Positions 16,476 through 25,957 of a stretch of 64,000 nucleotides of DNA are shown one piece after another. The first letter of the stretch is position 1. Each line of letters opens with the position of its first letter. Origin of the DNA: Streptomyces durocortorensis (GTDB lineage Bacteria; Actinomycetota; Actinomycetes; Streptomycetales; Streptomycetaceae). Both the position numbers and the translations under genes were made by a program. The notes beneath the pieces were generated by a model. The model made no database searches. It was not told the DNA's origin and saw nothing but the letters and a program-made list of their open reading frames with translations. The stretch spans positions 1-64,000 of the forward strand of contig NZ_JAFEUF010000007.1 in assembly GCF_016901035.1 (NCBI RefSeq), read 5' to 3'.

Positions 16476-18236
16476 TCAGCTTTCGCCGTTCCACGACCTC
16501 CACAGATCCGAGTACGGTCCGCCCGCGCCGACCAACTCGTCGTGGGTGCCCAGCTCGACGATGCGGCCGGACTCCATGACGGCGATGCGATCGGCGTCGT
16601 GTGCGGTCTGCAGCCGGTGGGCGATGGCGATGACGGTGCGGTCCGACCGGACGGCGGCCACTGCCCGCTCCGCCTGCCGGGCCGTCGTCGGGTCGAGCAG
16701 TGACGTGGCCTCGTCCAGGATCAGGGTGTGCGGGTCCGCCAGATGCACCCTGGCCAGGGTGAGCTGCTGTGCCTGGGCGGCCTCCAGCTCGACTCCGCCT
16801 GAGCCCAGCGGGGTGTCCAGGCCCTCCGGCAGTTCGGCCACCCAGTCCGCTTCCACTGACCTCAGGGCCGCGAGGACGGCCTCGTCGTCGGCTTCGGGCG
16901 CGGCCATGGTCATGTTGTCGCGAAGGGTGCCCATGAACACGTGGTGCTGTTGCGTGATGAGGACGATGCGGTTGCCCAGTTCGCCCGCCGCGGCCTGGTC
17001 GGCGACGGGCACGCCGCCGACCAGGACGTGGCCGGTGTCAGGGACGTCCACACCGGACAGCAACTTGCCGAGGGTGGACTTGCCGGCTCCTGACCGGCCG
17101 ACTACCGCCAGCCGTTCACCGGGACGGACCAGCAGCTCTACGTCCTTGAGGATCTCGTGCCCGGGGACGTAGGAATACCCCACGCCCTTGACCTCGATGA
17201 GGTCGTCCACAGGGGCCGGCACAGGAGCGTCAGCTGTGTGCGACACCAGTCCGACACCCTTGATGCGGGCGAACGAGGCGCCGCTGCGCTGCAGTTGTTC
17301 GACCCAGATGAGCATCTGGTTGAGCGGGTCGACCAGCTGCCACATGTACAGGCTGCCCGCCACCACGACTCCCAGGGAGATCGCGCCGTTGAGGTAGCCG
17401 AACCCGCCCACGAGCAGGATAAGCGCCATGGGCAACGTGTGCGCGAACTCGGTGACCGGGAACAGCACCGTCCGTAGGGAGAGGGTGCGCATGCCGGCGC
17501 GGTAGGTGGTGTCGATGGCCTTGTCGAGGGTGCTGTTCTGCAGTTCGCGCAGCCCGTAGGCCTCGACGGTACGGGCGCCGTGCGCGGTGGAGTTGAGGAT
17601 CTCGGAGACATCGCCGGCGGCCGCTCCCTCGGCGAGGTAGGCGTCGCGGGAGCGCGCGAGGTACCAGCGGCTCACGCCCCACACGAGTGGCAGTCCCACG
17701 ACCGAGCAGAGACCGAGCAGCGGGTCGAGGAGGAAGACCGCGGCGAAGATGAACACGATCTGGATGCCGGAGATGAACATGTCCGGAGCCGCATTGCGCA
17801 GCGTGGCCGCGACGGTCGAGACGTCCAGGGTGGTACGGGTGACCAGATCACCGGTGCTCACCTCGTCCGCGACACGGCCCGGCAGCGAGAGGGTGCGGTC
17901 GACGACCTCCTCGCGGAGCCTGGCGGGCGCGCGCGCGCCGAAGCGATGGGAGAGACCTCGCGCATAGCGCGACAACACCAATCGGGCCGCCGAGAAGCCC
18001 AGAACCGCCGCGGCCAGTCCGTCGACTGCGGAGACGGACAGGTCACCGGACTCGACCCTGGTCACGATGCGGCCGAGGAGCCAGGGACCGGCCGCGCCGG
18101 CAAGCGCGGCAAGGCACGTCAGCAGCAGCATCGCGCAGACGGCGCCCGAGTCGTCCCTCAACAGCTGCCAGCCGGCCTGGCGAACCGTCCTGGCATCGGC
18201 GATCGGCAGGCGGGGCGTCTTGTTGGACCTGCTCAT
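16476..18236 (-). CDS. ABC exporter half-transporter with canonical Walker motifs and degenerate signature
   Basis: 586 residues: an N-terminal six-helix exporter domain (about 30-325) and a C-terminal ATPase domain. Walker A GRSGAGKSTLG (about 380) and Walker B HTLILDEATS (about 503) are canonical, as is the switch histidine in VIAIAHRL. The signature loop reads LEAAQAQQ instead of LSGGQ. Its partner upstream has the opposite set of defects, so together they form one competent ATP site (this Walker A/B with the partner's signature) and one dead site. This is the asymmetric arrangement of TM287/288-type heterodimeric exporters. The start codon overlaps the partner's stop as ATGA. The substrate is unknown; the RamA/RamB pair of Streptomyces is organised alike. 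Confidence 0.85.
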   Translation of the reverse strand: MSRSNKTPRLPIADARTVRQAGWQLLRDDSGAVCAMLLLTCLAALAGAAGPWLLGRIVTRVESGDLSVSAVDGLAAAVLGFSAARLVLSRYARGLSHRFGARAPARLREEVVDRTLSLPGRVADEVSTGDLVTRTTLDVSTVAATLRNAAPDMFISGIQIVFIFAAVFLLDPLLGLCSVVGLPLVWGVSRWYLARSRDAYLAEGAAAGDVSEILNSTAHGARTVEAYGLRELQNSTLDKAIDTTYRAGMRTLSLRTVLFPVTEFAHTLPMALILLVGGFGYLNGAISLGVVVAGSLYMWQLVDPLNQMLIWVEQLQRSGASFARIKGVGLVSHTADAPVPAPVDDLIEVKGVGYSYVPGHEILKDVELLVRPGERLAVVGRSGAGKSTLGKLLSGVDVPDTGHVLVGGVPVADQAAAGELGNRIVLITQQHHVFMGTLRDNMTMAAPEADDEAVLAALRSVEADWVAELPEGLDTPLGSGGVELEAAQAQQLTLARVHLADPHTLILDEATSLLDPTTARQAERAVAAVRSDRTVIAIAHRLQTAHDADRIAVMESGRIVELGTHDELVGAGGPYSDLWRSWNGES

Positions 18237-20017
18237 CGGGACTGTCCTTCCACGGGCTTTGCCACGGCGGCTTCGCCAGGGATCTCGGTGCTGCCGCGGA
18301 ACACCAGTGCCGCGTATCCCGGCTGGTCGGCGAGGAGCTCTCCGTGCGTACCGGTCGCCTGCACCTTTCCGTTCACGAGGTAGGCGACTTCGTCGGCCTG
18401 GCCGAGCACGAGCGGCGATGTGCTGACGACGAGGGTGGTCCGCCCGTGCCGGTGCGCTGCCACCCGGGCGGCAACGGTTGCCTCCGTGTGCGCGTCCAGT
18501 GCCGACGTCGGTTCTACGAGCAGGAGCACCGCCGGATCCACGAGCAGGGCCCGCGTCAGCTGCAGCCGCTGGCGCTGTCCTCCCGAGACGTTGCGGGCCT
18601 GATTCTCCAGGCGGGTGTCGAGCCTGTCGGGGAGCGCGTCGATGATGTCCTCCGCTGCGGCGGCGTGCAGCGCCCGCCGGATGTCCTCGTCGCAGCGGCC
18701 GGTGCTGCCGGAGACGACGGAACGCAGGGGGCCCGGGAACATGTAGGCATCGTTGTCCGTGAGCAGAATGTGCCGCCTGAGAGCCGTGCGGTCCCAGTCG
18801 GACAGCTTGAGGTCCCCCCAGGAGGCCTCGGAGTCCGTGTTGCCGGCCAGCCGGTCCACCACGGCGCGCGGCTCGTCGGGACGGGCACCGACCAGAGCCG
18901 TCACTTTCCCCGGGGCCACCACCAGGCCCGATACAGGGTCGTGCAGCAGGCCGGGAGCGGCTGGGGGATCGAGCCGGGTCCGGTGCTCCTCGGGAGCCGG
19001 TGCGAGCGCCAGGATGTCGACCACCCTCCGTGCGGAGACGAGCCCGCGCGGCAGGTCATCCGCCCCTTCGATCAAGGATGAGACGGGTACCAGCAGAGCG
19101 GCAACATATCCGTAGACCGCCACCAGCTCACCTACGGTGATGGCCCCACTGGCCGCCATCCGCGCGCTGATCCACGTCACCACGGCAAGGAAGACCATGG
19201 GCAGGCACGCGGTGAGTGCCTGGACCCAGCTGGTGATGGCAGCGACGCGGTATCCGAGGGGGACCAGAGCCTGGGAGCGTTCCCGGTACCGCCCGGCGAA
19301 CAGGGGCTTGCCGCCGATCCCGTTGAGGACACTCAGGCCGGCCACCATGTCACCGGCGAGAGAGGTCAGAGCACCCTGGTCCTCCCGGTAGCGGCTTTCG
19401 GCGCCGTGCAGCTTTCCCAGCAACGGGCCGACGGTCAGGGCCAGGGCCGGGACGCCGAGAAGGACCACCACGGCGATGACGGCCGAGATCCGGACCAGCA
19501 GGACGGCAGTTGCGGCATACGCGATGACCGCACCTACGCCGGGTCCGGTGATGGTCAGTGTCTGGGCGATCCTGCTGATGTCGCCGGCTTGGAGGTGCGT
19601 GAGCTCACCCGCAGACACCTGTCGGGGCAGCGCCGACCCCAGCCGGGTGACGTGGCGCGTGACGACCTGGACCGTCCGGTAGGCCGCGTCCACACGGATG
19701 CGCGTCATGGTGCGGTGCCGCAGGATGCCGAGGATCGCTGTCCCGGCCCCGGTGACAACCACAGCTCCGATCCAGAGAAGCAGCATCCCGGTGTCCCGCG
19801 CCTTGAGCCCCTCGTCGATCGTCTTCGACAACAGGTACGGCGGAAGCATGAGCGCACACATCCACGTACTGCCCCACAGGGTGCCGAGCAGTACCCGCCT
19901 GTACTGACTTGTCGTCAGCCACCACAGGAACCGCAGCGGGCTCCGATGATCCGGCAGGCCCGGGGACTCGTAAGGAACCCGGCGCGCACCTTCGGGCAGG
20001 TCTGGTCCAACTATCAT
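18233..20017 (-). CDS. ABC exporter half-transporter with degenerate nucleotide-binding site
   Basis: 594 residues from ATG 20017. Six transmembrane segments occupy about 35-320, with an ATPase-like domain in the rest. The Walker A position reads ALVGARPDEPRAVVDRL, without GxxGxGKS/T. The Walker B aspartate is Val (LLLVEPTSALD), and the switch-loop position is Ser (VVSTSP). The signature VSGGQRQRL (about 475) is intact. It therefore contributes the signature to the only working ATP site of the heterodimer with 16476-18236, whose start it overlaps by four bases. The longer open frame upstream of 20017 is not protein-like. A divergent ankyrin gene lies about 420 bases away. Confidence 0.83.
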   Translation of the reverse strand: MIVGPDLPEGARRVPYESPGLPDHRSPLRFLWWLTTSQYRRVLLGTLWGSTWMCALMLPPYLLSKTIDEGLKARDTGMLLLWIGAVVVTGAGTAILGILRHRTMTRIRVDAAYRTVQVVTRHVTRLGSALPRQVSAGELTHLQAGDISRIAQTLTITGPGVGAVIAYAATAVLLVRISAVIAVVVLLGVPALALTVGPLLGKLHGAESRYREDQGALTSLAGDMVAGLSVLNGIGGKPLFAGRYRERSQALVPLGYRVAAITSWVQALTACLPMVFLAVVTWISARMAASGAITVGELVAVYGYVAALLVPVSSLIEGADDLPRGLVSARRVVDILALAPAPEEHRTRLDPPAAPGLLHDPVSGLVVAPGKVTALVGARPDEPRAVVDRLAGNTDSEASWGDLKLSDWDRTALRRHILLTDNDAYMFPGPLRSVVSGSTGRCDEDIRRALHAAAAEDIIDALPDRLDTRLENQARNVSGGQRQRLQLTRALLVDPAVLLLVEPTSALDAHTEATVAARVAAHRHGRTTLVVSTSPLVLGQADEVAYLVNGKVQATGTHGELLADQPGYAALVFRGSTEIPGEAAVAKPVEGQSR

Positions 20018-20435
20018 CTCGGCCGTCCTTGCGTGGGATCGAGGGGCGTCAGCGAATGATCCGGCTGCGGTACTGCATGCGCCGTACGCAAGAAAATGCC
20101 ATACGGCCGAAGGGCCATACGGCGTGAGGTCGCAATGCGCCAACGAAGGTGACAACGTCGAGCCCTTCGCCTCGGCGTATCGCCATCCGCTCGGCCTCTT
20201 CGGGTAAGCCGGAGCGAGGTTCCTGGCCGAGTGCGCCGACTGACTGCAGTTTGTTGGGGAACGATCACTCGCCCCACGGGAAAAGATCTTCAAAGGGGCG
20301 AGTAGCGCCTGGTCAGACACACTCGTGAACGCCCGCTGCCTGAGAGTGCGGCAGGTCCTCGGAAGTGGCCGGTTACTCTCATCTCGTTCCAAGGCCATGA
20401 CCTGAGATGATCTTCGCCGAAGGGGAGGTGCAGTA
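20018..20435. other. Divergent intergenic region
   Basis: 418 bases between the ABC-exporter operon and the ankyrin gene. It should hold promoters for both. No convincing ORF, palindrome or repeat was seen. Confidence 0.4.
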
Positions 20436-20774
20436 ATGGAGATGCCACCGACGCACCTGGCTGTCGAACAGGACCGGCTGGAGGAACTGCGCGACCTCTT
20501 GGCGGCAGGAGCTGACATCCACGAGGAGTACAACGGATTCACCCTCCTGCACCGGGCCGTCGACGGAGAGATCGACGGACACGTCCAGACCGGGGAGCCC
20601 CTCCACGTGGACGCGACGTGCTTCCTGCTGTCCCAAGGTGCAGATCCCGCACGCCGTTCACACGGTGGGACCGGTGTGTCAGCCCATCACCTGGCCTTCG
20701 TCAACAGGCACTGGCTTGCTGACGCTCTCTTCGAAGCCTGGCTCACCCGTGGGGACACCAAGATCAGTCTTTGA
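20436..20774 (+). CDS. Ankyrin-repeat protein
   Basis: 112 residues with two to three ankyrin repeats: THLAVEQDRLEELRDLLAAG with ADIHEEYNGFTLLHRAV, then a repeat ending CFLLSQGADPARRS, and a final helix pair (SAHHLAFVNRHWLADALFEA). GGGAGG lies eight bases before the ATG. The family mediates protein-protein contacts in the cytoplasm; in Streptomyces small ankyrin proteins are frequent and mostly uncharacterised. It ends 18 bases before the convergent IS21 istB gene, so the IS inserted close to its 3' end, possibly trimming it. Confidence 0.8.
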   Translation: MEMPPTHLAVEQDRLEELRDLLAAGADIHEEYNGFTLLHRAVDGEIDGHVQTGEPLHVDATCFLLSQGADPARRSHGGTGVSAHHLAFVNRHWLADALFEAWLTRGDTKISL

Positions 20775-20791
20775 AGACGGTCTCTGGTTGC

Positions 20792-21550
20792 TTAAGGCTT
20801 GGCGGTGGGGTTCTTCGGCCGCTTGTTGGGGCGGTAGCTGGGGCCGTTCATGATGACCTTTTGACTGGTGTTGATCAGCCGGTCCAGCAGCGACTCGGCG
20901 ACGACGGGGTTGGGGAAGAGCGGATACCAATCGCTGGGCGCCCGGTTGCTGGTGATGATCAGGGACCGGCCCTGCCGTTCGCTGACCAGTTCGTAGAGGT
21001 CGTCAGCCTGGGCCGCGCTGAGCTGACGCATGGCGAAGTCGTCAAGGATGAGCACGTCGGGCCGTACCATTTCGCGAATCCGCTTGTCCCAGGTGCGGTC
21101 CGCGTGGCCGCCGGCGGGGTCCGCGAGGATCCGGCTGGTCTTGGCGAAGCGGACGTGGGCGCCCTGACGGACGGCGAGGTGACCGAGGGCCTGAGCGACG
21201 TGTGTTTTTCCGACCCCGGCCGGCCCGAAGAGGATGACCGACTCCCCAGAGTGGAGCCAGCGCAGGGCTCCGAGATCTCGGATCTGGGCAGCGGGGAGCT
21301 TCGAGGAGGCGGTGAAGTCGAACTCTTCTAGAGTGACCTGCTGCTCGAACTTTGCCCGTGCCAGGCGCCGTTGGAAGGCAACGGTCTCGCGGCGGGTGAT
21401 CTCGTCCTGGCAGAGGACCTGCAGAAAGTCCAGGCGCCCGAGTTCGCCGCCGTGGGCCTGGGCCAGGCGGCGGGCATCGAGGGTTTCCAGCATTCCCGAG
21501 AGTCGCAGGGACTTCAGCGACTCGCGCAGGGCGGTGTCCATCACGCTCAT
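20792..21550 (-). CDS. istB: IS21-family helper ATPase IstB
   Basis: 252 residues, full length. N-terminal helical region (LKSLRLSGMLETLDARRLAQ) and an AAA+ domain: Walker A FGPAGVGKTH (about residues 108-117), Walker B VLILDDFAM (about 168), and sensor LIITSNRAPSDW. IstB assembles on DNA and directs the IstA transposase to the target. Its ATG overlaps the IstA stop by one base (TGATG), the normal IS21 layout. It is intact while its istA is not. Confidence 0.9.
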   Translation of the reverse strand: MSVMDTALRESLKSLRLSGMLETLDARRLAQAHGGELGRLDFLQVLCQDEITRRETVAFQRRLARAKFEQQVTLEEFDFTASSKLPAAQIRDLGALRWLHSGESVILFGPAGVGKTHVAQALGHLAVRQGAHVRFAKTSRILADPAGGHADRTWDKRIREMVRPDVLILDDFAMRQLSAAQADDLYELVSERQGRSLIITSNRAPSDWYPLFPNPVVAESLLDRLINTSQKVIMNGPSYRPNKRPKNPTAKP

Positions 21551-22545
21551 CAGATGCTCTCCTCAGCTTCGCCGTGGACCTGGTCGTCGTGGATCTCATC
21601 CGCCGTCTCGAACGGAGCGACGGAGGCGAACAGCCGCTGCGGCCCGTGGAGGAAGGCCGCAGCTCCCGCGTCCCCACTCGATTCGGGCTCCGGATCGGTC
21701 TCGGTGCCGGCGATCAGGATGCCCTTGATGGTGCGGTAGGACGGATCACCGACCGCGATCGCCCTCGCGCAGGCGGCCTCCAGTCGGATCTCGCCGTACT
21801 TCCTCCTCAGCCCGACGATCCCCTGGGCGGCGCGAAGCCGGTAGAGCGCGTTCACCTCCAGCAGCTGGTCGACCACGGTCCGGCAGGCGTCCCCGACCTC
21901 GGATGCCTGCGTGCGGCACCAGATCGGCGTGCGCATCTGGAAGGCGATCTTCTCCGGCGGGTAGTCGCTTCTGTCGGTGCGTTTGCCCTGGCAAGAGCGG
22001 CGTGGGTCTTGACCAGGTCGCCGTCGACGAAGACCTGCACCATCGCTGCGGTCGAGCGGACGTCGACCCGCCGGCCGATCAGTTTCCAGGGCACCGAGTA
22101 GAGAGTGCGGCCGACCCTAATGTGGATGTCCGGCCCGACCACCGCCGTTGACCAGCGGGCGAGGACGAACGGAGTGGGCGGCAGCGGCAGCAGTGTCTCG
22201 GCTTCGACGGCCTCGAACACCGCCATCGGCGCGGCGCCCTGCAACGGCCGGCACTGCCGTCGGCCCGCCACCTTCTGACTCCAGGTGATGGCCTCGGCCT
22301 TCATGTGCTCGATAGAGGTGAACTCCCGCCCCCGCCAGAACGAGTCCCGAATGTAGGGCATGGGCCGCTCGACCCGCGGCTTGTCCTTGGGCCTGCCCGC
22401 TCGGGCCGGATCCACCAGTGCCCCGTAGTGGGTGGCGAGTTCGGCATACGCCTTGTTGATCTTCGGATCGTAGAGATCAGGCTTGTCGACCCCGGTCCGC
22501 AGGTTGTCCGGGACCAGCCGGCGCGGGGCTCGACGCTACGTAGAT
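21550..22545 (-). pseudogene. istA: IS21-family transposase IstA, 5'-truncated and frameshifted
   Basis: The frame from 22545 reads NLRTGVDKPDLYDPKINKAY, then ARPKDKPRVERPMPYIRDSF and HIRVGRTLYSVPWKLIGRRV, the second half of the IstA integrase core and its DNA-binding C-terminus. It stops matching at HAALA. One base later in frame, GKRTDRSDYPPEKIAFQMR continues to the normal C-terminus, which indicates loss of one A near 21990. The first roughly 250 codons, including the HTH and first catalytic Asp, are missing upstream of 22545. The element cannot be autonomous. Confidence 0.8.
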
Positions 22546-22894
22546 GATCTTGAGCATCCAGCACAGGCAGCCGCTGCGTCGGCAGGGTTTGACGGAGAGA
22601 TCGGCAAGGCGGAGTGGGGCGGAAGTTCCGTAAGTTCCTGCACTGCCGGGCGCCGAGGGGCCGGTGGCGCTGTTCGACCGAGCGGCGGGCTACGGCGGCG
22701 GGCCGGACGAGATGCAGCAGCATGTCGTTCCTCCTTGACACGCCACGTTGAAGGGGGTGCTGCCGAAGAGCACGCCGGGGGTTGGGCAGCAGACCGCAAG
22801 GGAAGTCTGCCCCGCGGAGCTCCACTGCAGTGGGGCCCCTGCGTCGTAGGCAACGCTGCCCGAATGCAGGGAACTTCAGGGACGGAGTCGATGC
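22546..22894. other. Junction region upstream of the molybdopterin enzyme
   Basis: 349 bases between truncated istA and the oxidoreductase. On the minus strand a short frame beginning MLLHLVRPAAVARR near 22721 has a good AAGGAGG site but no recognisable continuation; it may be the start of a gene interrupted by the IS21 insertion. The last bases carry the leader of the plus-strand gene. Confidence 0.4.
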
Positions 22895-25207
22895 ATGGTG
22901 GAACGACGCATGTCGGTTGCGACCCACTGGGGCAGTTTTGTCGCGGTGGTCGACTCCGGTCGGCTGGTGCGCATCGAGCCGAGGGGCGATGACCCGGCGC
23001 CGTCGCCCATAGGCCCCGGAATGGTGACAGCCGCCGATGACAACGCTCGCGTGTTGCGCCCCGCGGTGCGCAAGGGCTGGCTGAACGGCCTGCCGCGCGC
23101 CCACGACACGGCCAGAGGCGCGGACAGCTTCGTGGAGGTGAGCTGGGACGACGCTCTCACCTTGGTCAGTGATGAACTGTCTCGGGTGCGTTCGCAGCAC
23201 GGGGACAGCGCGGTGTTCGGCGGGTCCTACGGCTGGGCCAGCGCGGGCGCCTTCCACAACGCGCAGGGGCAACTCCACCGGTTCCTGGCGTTGGGCGGTG
23301 GATACACCGACTCGCGCAACACGTACAGCACTGCGGCTTTGGAGGTCATCCTCCCGCATGTGATCGGCGGGCATCCGTGGAGCTACCAGTCCCGCATGCC
23401 GATGTGGGACGAGATCGCCGAGAACTGTGAGCTGGTGGTGGCGTTCGGCGGGCTGGCCCTGAAGAACAGCCAGATCAACCCCGGTGGGCTGGCCAGGCAC
23501 CAGACGCAGGACCTGCAGCGCCGGTGCCGTGAGGCCGGGGTGCGGTTCGTGAACGTCAGTCCCATCCGCAGCGACGTCGCCGGGTTCCTCGATGCCGAGT
23601 GGCTGCCCGTCGTCCCCAGCACCGATACCGCCGCGATGCTCGGCATCGCCCACACGATGCTGGTCAACGGGTGGCACGACGAGGACTTCCTTCGCCGGTG
23701 CTGCACCGGGTTCGACCGCTTCGCCTCCTACCTGCTCGGCGAGCTCGACGGCACCCCCAAGGACGCTTCCTGGGCCGCGGAGATCACGGGCATCAGCCGT
23801 GACGCGATCATCGACCTCGCTCGGCGCCTGACCACCCAGCGCTCGCTCATCATGGTCAACTACGCGGTGCAGCGGGCAGACCACGGCGAACAGCCGATCT
23901 GGATGTCCGTCGTGCTCGCCGCCATGGCGGGCTCGATGGGCCGGCCTGGCGGCGGCTGGGGCGCGGGTTACGCGACGATGGACGCGACCGGCGTGGCCCC
24001 GGGCCGCCCCTCGGTGGCGACGATACCGGCAGTGCCCAACCCCGTTCCGGACTTCATCCCGGTCGCGAGGATCGCCGACACCCTGCTGGATCCGGGGAAG
24101 ACCATCGACTACGACGGACAGCGGCTCACCTTGCCTGAACTGCGCCTCGTGTATTGGTGCGGAGGAAACCCGTTCCACCACCACCAGGACCTGCACCGGT
24201 TGACCCGTGCCTGGCAGAGGCCCGACACGGTGGTGGTTCACGAAGCCTGGTGGAACACCACGGCCAAGTTCGCGGACATCGTCCTACCTGTTGCCACCGG
24301 CCTGGAACGCGACGACTTCGCCGCCGGATTCTCCGACCCCCACCTCGTCTCGATGCCGAAGGTCCGCGAACCGGAAGGCGAGTCGCGCACCGACCACCAC
24401 ATCTTCGCCGCCTTGGCCGCCCGGCTCGGATACGAGAAGGAGTTCACGCAGTCGCGTTCCGAGATCGAATGGGTCCGGCACCTTTACGAGCAGACGAAGG
24501 CAGGGCTCGGCGACGAGGCCGCCTTGCCGAGCTTCGAGGACTTCTGGCGCAGCTCCACTGCTGAGCTGCCGGCGCTGGCCGGACCATTTCCCGGGAGCTT
24601 CGAGGCGCTCCGCTCAGATCCACAGCGTTCCCCTTTGCCGACGCCGTCGGGCCGGATCGAGATCTTCTCCGAGGAGATCGACTCGTTTGGCTACGACGAC
24701 TGCGCCGGGCATCCGACGTGGTTCGAACCGACGGAGTGGCTTCACGCTGATCTGGCGGACCGATTCCCGCTGCACTTGATCTCGAATCAGCCCGCTTCAC
24801 GCCTGCACAGTCAGTACGACAACGGCGGACACAGCCTCAGCTCAAAAATTCGAGGGCGTGAGCCCGTGACGCTCAATGCGGCGGACGCCGCGTCGCGCGG
24901 AATCGAAAACGGCATGATCGTACGGGTCTACAACGACCGGGGGAGCTGTCTCGCGGGCGCGGTGATATCGGACGACGTCATGCCAGGCGTCGTACAACTG
25001 TCCACCGGAGCGTGGTGGGATCCGGTCCAGCCTGGCCTGAGCGGAACCTTGGACCGCCACGGCAATCCGAACGTCCTCACGGCGGATCGACCGTGCTCGC
25101 GACTGTCCCAAGGGCCGAGTGCCCTCAGCGCGCTGGTCGATGTCGAGCTGTACGGCGATCCCCCTCCCGAGGTGCTCGCCTTCACACCCCCCGATCTCGA
25201 ACACTGA
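22895..25207 (+). CDS. Molybdopterin-dependent oxidoreductase (BisC/TorA/DMSO-reductase type)
   Basis: 770 residues of the bis-MGD enzyme family. The N-terminal part (THWGSFVAVV) lacks the Cys cluster of formate dehydrogenase/nitrate reductase types. GGSYGWASAGAFHNAQGQLH (about residue 108-127) places a serine where DMSO/TMAO and biotin-sulfoxide reductases ligate molybdenum. YWCGGNPFHHHQDL and a C-terminal cofactor-binding domain (LHLISNQPASRLHSQYDNG) follow. There is no Tat signal, so it is predicted cytoplasmic, as in BisC. Likely substrates are S- or N-oxides; the specific one is unknown. ATG 22895 follows a GGAG; an in-frame ATG at 22910 is possible. A Mo-cofactor chaperone gene is not seen nearby. 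Confidence 0.85.
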   Translation: MVERRMSVATHWGSFVAVVDSGRLVRIEPRGDDPAPSPIGPGMVTAADDNARVLRPAVRKGWLNGLPRAHDTARGADSFVEVSWDDALTLVSDELSRVRSQHGDSAVFGGSYGWASAGAFHNAQGQLHRFLALGGGYTDSRNTYSTAALEVILPHVIGGHPWSYQSRMPMWDEIAENCELVVAFGGLALKNSQINPGGLARHQTQDLQRRCREAGVRFVNVSPIRSDVAGFLDAEWLPVVPSTDTAAMLGIAHTMLVNGWHDEDFLRRCCTGFDRFASYLLGELDGTPKDASWAAEITGISRDAIIDLARRLTTQRSLIMVNYAVQRADHGEQPIWMSVVLAAMAGSMGRPGGGWGAGYATMDATGVAPGRPSVATIPAVPNPVPDFIPVARIADTLLDPGKTIDYDGQRLTLPELRLVYWCGGNPFHHHQDLHRLTRAWQRPDTVVVHEAWWNTTAKFADIVLPVATGLERDDFAAGFSDPHLVSMPKVREPEGESRTDHHIFAALAARLGYEKEFTQSRSEIEWVRHLYEQTKAGLGDEAALPSFEDFWRSSTAELPALAGPFPGSFEALRSDPQRSPLPTPSGRIEIFSEEIDSFGYDDCAGHPTWFEPTEWLHADLADRFPLHLISNQPASRLHSQYDNGGHSLSSKIRGREPVTLNAADAASRGIENGMIVRVYNDRGSCLAGAVISDDVMPGVVQLSTGAWWDPVQPGLSGTLDRHGNPNVLTADRPCSRLSQGPSALSALVDVELYGDPPPEVLAFTPPDLEH

Positions 25208-25346
25208 CACGAACCCTTTCGACCTCTCTTCGGGATGGTTTCGCCCCTGCACCGTGGCGTGTGCAGCACAGGCTGCCCGTGTCCCGTCGAGAGGCTCCCG
25301 GCTTGCCGTTTGCGCTTGCGTGACGGCATGAATACTGTGCGCGTTC

Positions 25347-25898
25347 GTGACTGCACTTCAAGACCTCAAGTACGGCCAATGGTTCAGGGGCGCCGACGTC
25401 GACGGCGACGGATTCATCACGCAGCAGGACGTCCGCATGATGAGCGAACGCTACGTCGCCGCCCGCCGCACCACACCGGACTCTCCGGCCGCCCACCTGC
25501 TCACCCAGGGGATGGACGGGTTCTGGACGAACGTGATCGCCCCCATGGACCAGGATGGTGACGGGAAGGTCGATCTGCGGGAAATGACCGAAGGGTTCAA
25601 GCGGGTCCTGACCGAACCCGCCCTCTACCCGGAACAGATCGAGCCGGTCACCAACTGCTTCTTCGACCTCGTCGACCTCAACGGAGACGGCAAGATCGAC
25701 CAGGCGGAGTTCCAGCAGATGTTCGACGCGGTCGCCGGCGTGCCCGGCGAGGACTGCGCCGCGGTCTTCGCCGCCTTGGACCGAGACGGCTCCGGCGCAC
25801 TGGACCGGGCGGAATTCCACCAGGCGCTCACCGAGTTCTTCTACGGCAACAACCCGAACGCCCCTGCCAACCACCTGTTCGGGAAAGTCGCCGCCTGA
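25347..25898 (+). CDS. Four-EF-hand calcium-binding protein (calerythrin-like)
   Basis: 183 residues with four EF-hand loops: DVDGDGFITQQD (about 17-28), DQDGDGKVDLRE (about 68-79), DLNGDGKIDQAE (about 112-123) and DRDGSGALDRAE (about 146-157). All keep Asp at positions 1 and 3, Gly at 6 and an acidic residue at 12 except the first, which ends in Asp. The size and pairing match calerythrin/sarcoplasmic-type actinobacterial proteins that buffer or sense Ca2+ in the cytoplasm. The start is GTG without an obvious ribosome site. A hairpin terminator follows. Confidence 0.9.
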   Translation: MTALQDLKYGQWFRGADVDGDGFITQQDVRMMSERYVAARRTTPDSPAAHLLTQGMDGFWTNVIAPMDQDGDGKVDLREMTEGFKRVLTEPALYPEQIEPVTNCFFDLVDLNGDGKIDQAEFQQMFDAVAGVPGEDCAAVFAALDRDGSGALDRAEFHQALTEFFYGNNPNAPANHLFGKVAA

Positions 25899-25921
25899 CG
25901 GCTATGAGTACGGCCTGGGAC

Positions 25922-25957
25922 CTGCACGCCCACAGCAATACTGGTGTGGGCGTGCAG
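25922..25957. terminator. Hairpin terminator after the EF-hand gene
   Basis: A 13-base perfect inverted repeat (25922-25934 and 25945-25957) with a 10-base loop, 24 bases after the stop codon. Confidence 0.75.

Noticed and set aside
22301-24241. Minus-strand open frame over the molybdopterin enzyme
   Set aside because: Antisense shadow. No ribosome site or motif, and it crosses the IS21 junction.
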